Shown: positions 59,225 through 64,000 of the stretch, in pieces
Layout of the letters: every line of letters starts with the position of its first letter
Numbering within the stretch: the first letter of the stretch is position 1
DNA from: CAVRXZ01 sp963773035
Lineage (GTDB): Bacteria; Acidobacteriota; Vicinamibacteria; Vicinamibacterales; CAVVIG01
Length of the DNA stretch: 64,000 nucleotides
Assembly: GCA_963773035.1 (NCBI GenBank)
Contig: CAVYZX010000010.1
Location: 496,001 to 560,000, forward strand
Direction: 5' to 3'
Notes under the pieces: generated by a model
Database searches by the model: none
Seen by the model: only the letters and a program-made list of their open reading frames with translations
Told to the model about the DNA's origin: nothing
Translations under genes and position numbers: made by a program

Positions 59225-60247
59225 TCAAATGACTCGCTTCACTGCAGGCGCCGTATCGGGTGGCTGGTCGCCGGCCTCGCTCTCGTGCGCGCGAAGGTCG
59301 CAGTCGAACAGCACGTCTCCACCCATGCGGAATACGCGATATCGCGGGCGCCGGCAGTCACCGAGCACATCACAAGCCGGCAGGCGGATCGCCGGCCTGC
59401 CATCGCCGATGATCAGCGGCGCAATCGCCATCTGAAGTCGATCGAGCTGGTTGGCCTCGAGGAACATCGACACAGTGACGCCGCCACCTTCGACGAAAAT
59501 CCTCGCACAACCGCGCGCGCGAAGCAGACCGATCAGCGCAGCGACGTCGACACTTTCAGTGACGGCAACGGCTGTCCCGCCTCGTGGTTGATCGACCTCC
59601 TCCGGTTCGCTGGGAAGTCCGACCACGGTAGCCCTGCCGAATCGGCGCTCGCCGGGTCTCGTCAGCGATCGCGCGCACACATACAACGTCTCCGCATCAT
59701 CGTCATTGAACACGCGATGATGATCGCCAAGCCGCCGGCCCGGATCGAGGACGACCCGCAGCGGATTGGGCCCAGACACCAGGCGCGTTGTCAGCTGCGG
59801 GTCGTCGACAGCAACAGTCCCTGCGCCGACCACCACGGCATCGCACAACGCACGAAGACGATGGAGATGAAGGATGTTCTCCTGGCCTGTCACCCAGCGG
59901 GACTCACCGGCGTGCGTCGCAATGAATCCGTCGAGACTCTGCCCTAGATGACCGACCGTAATCGGTTTGGCGGCGGTGGCACTGCAAATCGGCAGATAGA
60001 GGTCGATCAGGGCGTACCGTGGATCGTCGGTCGGCAGCACCGCTTCCCAGCCCACTTCTGGACGCCATTCGATCAGCACGTTCGGATCGTCCGGAGCCAC
60101 CTGCCTCAGCTGCTCGTCTTCGCCGATTGCGAATGCCGCGAGGTGCCGGCTGTCGGCCAGACGTTCAGCGTGCCGGGCGGCTGCCCTGACGACCAACCAC
60201 GCGGGATCCAACTCTGGTTCGGACTGCGGAATCTGTTCTCGAATCAT
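59225..60247 (-). CDS. RibD C-terminal (DHFR-like) pyrimidine reductase family protein
   Basis: 340 residues. An N-terminal extension of about 90 residues without known domain, then the reductase domain: GHLGQSLDGFIATHAGESRW, LHRLRALCDAVVVGAGTVAV, DDPQLTTR, NPLRVVLDPGRRL, RIFVEGGGVTVSMFLEANQL. In riboflavin synthesis this domain reduces the ribose of a pyrimidine with NADPH; there is no deaminase domain here. It converges with the PTPS-like gene (6-bp gap) and its start overlaps the NHL gene stop (ATGA). It may use the product of RibA. Confidence 0.9.
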   Translation of the reverse strand: MIREQIPQSEPELDPAWLVVRAAARHAERLADSRHLAAFAIGEDEQLRQVAPDDPNVLIEWRPEVGWEAVLPTDDPRYALIDLYLPICSATAAKPITVGHLGQSLDGFIATHAGESRWVTGQENILHLHRLRALCDAVVVGAGTVAVDDPQLTTRLVSGPNPLRVVLDPGRRLGDHHRVFNDDDAETLYVCARSLTRPGERRFGRATVVGLPSEPEEVDQPRGGTAVAVTESVDVAALIGLLRARGCARIFVEGGGVTVSMFLEANQLDRLQMAIAPLIIGDGRPAIRLPACDVLGDCRRPRYRVFRMGGDVLFDCDLRAHESEAGDQPPDTAPAVKRVI

Positions 60248-61203
60248 TTCTTCACGAACTTCTGTACGGGACCGTTCACGCTATCGGCCACGTAGATCTC
60301 GCCCTTCGGGCTGACGGCAACAAAATGCGCTTCGCCGAATTCGCCGACACCTTTCCCGGGCTTTCCGGTGGCCGCGAGGACCTTGCCGTTCAGATCCAGC
60401 TTCAGGACCTGACCGGCGAAGCCGTTGACCATATAGATCTGGCTTTCGCCGATTTCAAGCGAGCACGGCAGACCCGCGTACTTCAGCTCCCTGACGAAGG
60501 CCCCATCGGCGTCGAAGATCTGGATTCGCTGATTCTCGCGATCCGCAATCCAGAGCAAGCCTTTCGCATCAATTGCGATCCCGTGAGCCACTTCGAACTT
60601 GCCGGGCTCCTTCCCCTTCCCGCCCCAGGACTTGATGAAGCTGCCGTTCTTGTCGAACTTCAAGACGCGAGGGTCGCCATTCGGGCCTGGAGTGTGTCCC
60701 TGGACGACGAAGATCTCTCCGTTGCGGCCGATCGCCACGTCGTTCGGCTGGTTCAGCAGACGCGATCCCCCGGCCTCGTTCCAATCGCCCTGCTGGCCTT
60801 TGGTACCAAGCGTTAACAACGGTTGCCCTTGCGGGGTCATCTTGACGACGATGTGAGCGCCGACGTCGGTGATCCAGAGATTTCCGTCGCGGTCGATCTT
60901 CAACCCATGTGTTCGAGTAAAGAGAGCCTGCCCAAACGACCTGATGTACTTGCCGGTAGCGTCGAACTCGACGAGCGGCTGTTCGCCGCGATTCAACACC
61001 CAAAGATGGCCCTTCGAATCGAACGCAACGCTGGCGGCCGGCCCCATCGTGATCCCCGGTGGAAAGGTGAGCGGATCCGCGACGGCGACGTAATCCATCG
61101 CCGGTGCATCCTGCGCCACGAGGAGAGCAGGATCGGATGGTCGTTGAGCCAGGGCGGCGGCCGAAGCCAACGACATCAGCAGAGCGACCCCGGCTGTTTT
61201 CAT
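60244..61203 (-). CDS. Exported NHL-repeat beta-propeller protein
   Basis: 319 residues with a signal peptide (LLMSLASAAALAQR), GGAG nine bases before the ATG. Six NHL blades: VAFDSKGHLWVLNRGEQPLV, GLKIDRDGNLWITDVGAHIV, DVAIGRNGEIFVVQGH, GIAIDAKGLLWIADRENQRI, then LEIGESQIYMVNGFAGQV and FVAVSPKGEIYVADSVNGPV. Similar propellers occur in peptidyl-alpha-hydroxyglycine lyases and in scaffold proteins. It is the first gene of a two-gene unit with the RibD-like reductase; the link between an exported propeller and a cytoplasmic reductase is unexplained. Confidence 0.9.
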   Translation of the reverse strand: MKTAGVALLMSLASAAALAQRPSDPALLVAQDAPAMDYVAVADPLTFPPGITMGPAASVAFDSKGHLWVLNRGEQPLVEFDATGKYIRSFGQALFTRTHGLKIDRDGNLWITDVGAHIVVKMTPQGQPLLTLGTKGQQGDWNEAGGSRLLNQPNDVAIGRNGEIFVVQGHTPGPNGDPRVLKFDKNGSFIKSWGGKGKEPGKFEVAHGIAIDAKGLLWIADRENQRIQIFDADGAFVRELKYAGLPCSLEIGESQIYMVNGFAGQVLKLDLNGKVLAATGKPGKGVGEFGEAHFVAVSPKGEIYVADSVNGPVQKFVKK

Positions 61204-61237
61204 AGGTGGTTCTCCAATATCACTGGCGCTTGATCAA

Positions 61238-61256
61238 CTACACGCGGAGTGTATAG
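61238..61256 (-). promoter_or_regulatory. Operator-like inverted repeat before the NHL gene
   Basis: CTACAC (61238-61243) and GTGTATAG (61249-61256) form an imperfect inverted repeat. On the minus strand it includes TATACA, a possible -10, about 50 bp before the ATG. Confidence 0.35.
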
Positions 61257-61274
61257 ATCGACAGGGCCAATTTA

Positions 61275-61322
61275 CAATTGCCGATTGCTGATTGCTAATT
61301 GGCTGGCTGCTGTTGGCTGATA
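61275..61322. repeat. GATTGCTGATTGCTAATTGGCT simple repeat
   Basis: A stuttering TTGCTGATTGCTAATTGG tract between the NHL gene and the GT-C-like gene. It blurs the 5' end of the latter and has no defined role. Confidence 0.5.
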
Positions 61323-61343
61323 GCTGCCCTTGAGATCCCGACA

Positions 61344-63092
61344 TTGCCTGACGCCCAAACGATTGCTGTTCGAAGGAAGCCCACCTATTGGATTCCCGCG
61401 CTGACGGCGCTCGCCGGCGCCGGCATCCTGATCTACTGGACCTCGACTGCGCGTCCGCTGTGGGTCGACGAGGAAATGCTGCTGCTGAACGTGCGCGACC
61501 GCGGGTTCAGCCAGTTGGCAGGTGCGCTATGGCTCGATCAAAGCGCTCCGCTCGGCTGGCTGGCGCTCGAACGCCTTGCCTTGCTCACGCTCGGCACCGA
61601 CGAACGGGCGGTGCGACTGCTGACGGTCCTTTTCGGAATCGGCACGTTGTTCACCGGGGTCTGGATCGGCCGCCGTTGGATGAGCCCGGCGGGCGCCACG
61701 GTTCTGGTGCTCCTTTGTGCGCTTGGCGAGTGGCTCGTTTTTTTCACCCTGGAACTGAAGCACTATTCATCAGACGCGTTCTGGGCTCTCTTCCTGCCCG
61801 CCCTCGCAGTATGGGCGCTCGAGGACCAACAGAGCTCGCTGAAAAACCCAACGACGGTAGCTTCCGGCTTAAGCCGGAAGCCACAGTTCCTCGGCCCTGT
61901 GCCGCGACGGATTGCCGTCTGGTGGCTGGTGGCGGCCATCGGGCAATGGTTTGGCAACGGCGCCCTGTTCGTCACCCCCGCGTGTGCATTTGTCTTGTGC
62001 CTCGAGCGCTGGCGACGCGCAGGCTTGCGGGCCGGATCATGGACGGCTCTCGCCGGAGCGCCGTGGCTGGTGTCGTTCGCTCTGAACTACGCACTGGTTT
62101 TGAGGCACGCTCTCGCCAACTCTTACCTCAAGAACTATTGGGCGTTTGCTTTCCCACAGCTGTCGGAAGGCGCGGGTGCGACCGTCGCGTCTCTCGTCAG
62201 CCAATTCGGCGAATTTGCGTTGAAGCCGGGCGGCAGCAGTTTGTCCGCGGTGTTCTGGCTTGCGGTCGCAATAGGAATCGTCTTCGCCCTGGCAACACGC
62301 CGCCCGTTGGGACTGATGGTCGCCGCCGTGCCGATTTCAGCCGTGGCGTTGGCGGTGTTTCACGTCGTGCCGATCTTCGAACGCCTGGCTATGTGGGCTG
62401 TTCCCGCAATTTATCTCGCTATCGGCCTTTGCGCTGACGCGGCGCTGTGGCTCGCGGGTCGCGCGCGTCCGCTGGGCCGGGCGGCCGGGCTGTCGTTGAG
62501 CCTCGTCACCGGTGCCACGGCGGGATTGGTGGCGGTCAACATCGCTCAACGTGGCGCCGGAGCGCTCGAGGCTCGGCCGCAAAGCAACTACGGCCTCGAC
62601 GATCGCAGCAGCGTGCGCTGGCTTCTGGCGGCGCATCGGCCGGGCGACGTCATCCTGATGACTCACTATGCACTGGCGGCTCTTTGGTGGTACGGCGGTC
62701 TCGACATCTCGAACGCCGACGATAGCGGGCGGCTCCCGGATGGAAGCCAGATTTTCGAGATCGGACATGCGCCGCCGGGACGGGGGTGCAACGGTTCCAG
62801 CGACCAACTGAGCAATGCGATGAGCGGTCACGATCGAGTTGTCGTCTACTTGGGATTTCGGCTGAATGTCGAGCCTGTGGGATTCGACAATCTCGTGTTG
62901 CAGGAACTGGGAAAACGCGCGGGCCTGGTCAGTTACAAAAAGTTTGCTGAGGAGAGCCACGTTGCCGTATTCGACGTCGCTCGGACTCCGACCGAAACGC
63001 TGATCCTGCCGACTTCACCTGGCGCCAGCATCGGCCAGGCGCCTCCAACGGCGACCGGCTGCATTGCGATCAGGCCGGCGCGACGCTGGTAG
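61344..63092 (+). CDS. GT-C-like polytopic membrane protein
   Basis: 582 residues from TTG 61344 (MPDAQTIAVRRK); a TTG at 61299 in a simple repeat is less likely. About ten or eleven membrane helices with the ArnT/PMT-like early loop ARPLWVDEEMLLLNVRDRGF (acidic residues after the first helix) and LDQSAPLGWLALERLALLTL. A C-terminal soluble part follows. It probably transfers a sugar from a lipid carrier. Near residue 173 the protein has a VASGLSRKPQ stretch encoded by a 22-bp palindrome, probably an inserted repeat. Confidence 0.8.
   Translation: MPDAQTIAVRRKPTYWIPALTALAGAGILIYWTSTARPLWVDEEMLLLNVRDRGFSQLAGALWLDQSAPLGWLALERLALLTLGTDERAVRLLTVLFGIGTLFTGVWIGRRWMSPAGATVLVLLCALGEWLVFFTLELKHYSSDAFWALFLPALAVWALEDQQSSLKNPTTVASGLSRKPQFLGPVPRRIAVWWLVAAIGQWFGNGALFVTPACAFVLCLERWRRAGLRAGSWTALAGAPWLVSFALNYALVLRHALANSYLKNYWAFAFPQLSEGAGATVASLVSQFGEFALKPGGSSLSAVFWLAVAIGIVFALATRRPLGLMVAAVPISAVALAVFHVVPIFERLAMWAVPAIYLAIGLCADAALWLAGRARPLGRAAGLSLSLVTGATAGLVAVNIAQRGAGALEARPQSNYGLDDRSSVRWLLAAHRPGDVILMTHYALAALWWYGGLDISNADDSGRLPDGSQIFEIGHAPPGRGCNGSSDQLSNAMSGHDRVVVYLGFRLNVEPVGFDNLVLQELGKRAGLVSYKKFAEESHVAVFDVARTPTETLILPTSPGASIGQAPPTATGCIAIRPARRW
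61860..61881. repeat. Perfect 22-bp palindrome inside the GT-C-like gene
   Basis: GCTTCCGGCTTAAGCCGGAAGC, centred on TTAA. On the minus strand it reads as GFRLKPEAT, a peptide I recall from repeats in Vicinamibacteria genomes. It sits between two membrane helices and keeps the frame. Confidence 0.85.
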
Positions 63093-63187
63093 CAAATGCC
63101 AGAATTTGTTCGAAGATGCTCGTTCTCGTCTGCTAATCTGATGCTCCGTCTCCACCCGTGGAGAGTAAGTATCGAGGAGGATACGAC

Positions 63188-64000
63188 TTGCAGCGCGATA
63201 CTCGGCGGCATACAACTTGCGACGTTCTAGGCCCAACCGTGCGGCTACGTCTGTCTCGACCCGCCGTTTTCGTCATCACTTCTTCGATCCTTGCCTTCTC
63301 AGCTGGGAGTGCGGCTGCACAGACGCCGGCTCTCGTCCGCGTCGTGGGAGATCCCGCACCGATCGTCGAGTGGTTTCCCTATGTGAAGCGCGAAGTGATG
63401 ATGACGGCCCCACCGGGGACCGTATTCCAGGTGTTGGACAAAGAAGGCGGGATGTACTGGATCGTCACGAACCCGGACGCTCATGGCACGAGGCGGGCTG
63501 GATGGATCTCCATGCGCAACGTCGAGATCGTTCCCGAGACTGCGCGCCTGAAGCCAGCGCCCGCTCCGGAAGTTGCAGCGGCACCGCGGTCAAATGCTCT
63601 CCCGACGCAGGCGAGTAACGAACAAGCATCGGCAACGGGCCCGAAGACGGAGGCCACGAAGACTCAGCTTGCGCGGAAGGACTACGCGTTCGAAGACATT
63701 CAGTTCGCCCGCAATCGATTCAACATCGCACCGGACGAGTCGCGGAAACTCGACGAAGCGGCGAATGTGTTGAAGGGCGATTCGTTGTTGCGACTGAGCA
63801 TCGAAGGATATACGTGCAGCCTCGGAACGGCCCAGTACAACCTCGCGCTGGGCAATCGACGCGCCACCGCCGTGAAAGAGTATCTGGTCGGCCAGGGCGT
63901 ACCGGCCGATCGCCTGCAAACAATCAGTTTTGGAGAGGAACGCGCGAAGTACGACAACTCGCGCGAAGAGACTCGCAAACTGAATCGCCGCGTCGCCATC
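63188..64000 (+). CDS. OmpA family protein, 3' end beyond the window
   Basis: 271 codons to the right edge. TTG 63188 has GAGGAGG seven bases upstream, giving a long N region before the signal core (VFVITSSILAFSAGSAAAQ); a GTG at 63239 would give a shorter signal. The first domain (APIVEWFPYVKREVMMTAPP, GGMYWIVTNPDAH) is SH3-like. A Pro/Ala linker leads to the OmpA peptidoglycan-binding domain: DIQFARNRFNIAPDESRKLD, LRLSIEGYTCSLGTAQYN, LGNRRATAVKEYLVGQGVPA, and RKLNRRVAI at the edge. Confidence 0.85.
   Translation, partial: MQRDTRRHTTCDVLGPTVRLRLSRPAVFVITSSILAFSAGSAAAQTPALVRVVGDPAPIVEWFPYVKREVMMTAPPGTVFQVLDKEGGMYWIVTNPDAHGTRRAGWISMRNVEIVPETARLKPAPAPEVAAAPRSNALPTQASNEQASATGPKTEATKTQLARKDYAFEDIQFARNRFNIAPDESRKLDEAANVLKGDSLLRLSIEGYTCSLGTAQYNLALGNRRATAVKEYLVGQGVPADRLQTISFGEERAKYDNSREETRKLNRRVAI

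Overview
This window reads as a chromosomal segment of a GC-rich, Gram-negative bacterium, most likely an acidobacterium of the Vicinamibacteria type. That placement is an inference from content: DUF6152 proteins, Ser/Thr kinases and winged-helix regulators fused to TPR arrays, exported beta-propellers, a PEGA protein, and short palindromic repeats. No rRNA, tRNA, CRISPR array, prophage or transposase gene was seen. Genes are dense, mostly short operons with ATGA, GTGA or TGATG overlaps.

Layout. 1-3000 (minus): MoxR ATPase, DUF58 protein and a BatD-like protein that runs off the left edge. 3098-6419 (plus): a medium-chain reductase, a DUF6152 protein, its exported partner, and a frame-broken PEGA protein. 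6536-13079: DUF1059, a SARP-like regulator, an exported protein, a sigma factor with a giant kinase-TPR protein, and a Uma2 protein. 13189-19115: a PQQ-type sugar dehydrogenase, a GYD protein, an RodZ-like HTH membrane protein, an ExeA/DamX-like ATPase with a SPOR domain, and CsgG. 19105-26752 (minus): a membrane spermidine-synthase-like protein, a CpXC-metallopeptidase fusion, a MocR regulator and a winged-helix/TPR regulator. 27031-34867: a putative metallopeptidase, TauE, DUF2585, a split NosR-like pair (FMN-binding protein plus polyferredoxin), a beta-barrel, a STAS protein, ApbE (which could flavinylate the FMN-binding protein) and an MBL hydrolase. 35006-41347: a second kinase-TPR protein, AlkA and MGMT repair enzymes, a second DUF6152 pair and RtcB. 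41388-44234 (minus): persulfide dioxygenase-rhodanese and sulfite oxidase, together able to take sulfane sulfur to sulfate. 44520-53645: another winged-helix/TPR regulator, a PQQ-like propeller, a NarL-type two-component system, and a HAD phosphatase coupled to a UPF0182 membrane protein. 53711-55220: a YtrA-type GntR, a slipin and a 34-residue membrane peptide. 55316-64000: a sulfatase-like membrane enzyme, a pterin/flavin-like cluster (GTP cyclohydrolase II, dehydrogenase, atypical PTPS homologue, RibD-like reductase, NHL protein), a GT-C-like membrane protein and a partial OmpA protein.

The least explained items are: the two DUF6152 plus partner modules; a 103-105 bp hairpin repeat found beside both, one copy read in frame into a signal peptide; the atypical pterin cluster; the CpXC-metallopeptidase fusion; an 83-nt structured element between gntR and the slipin gene; and several genes (PEGA protein, kinase 2, ExeA-like, AlkA) whose 5' ends are frame-disrupted or lack a standard start. 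The last group may be real decay or assembly indels.
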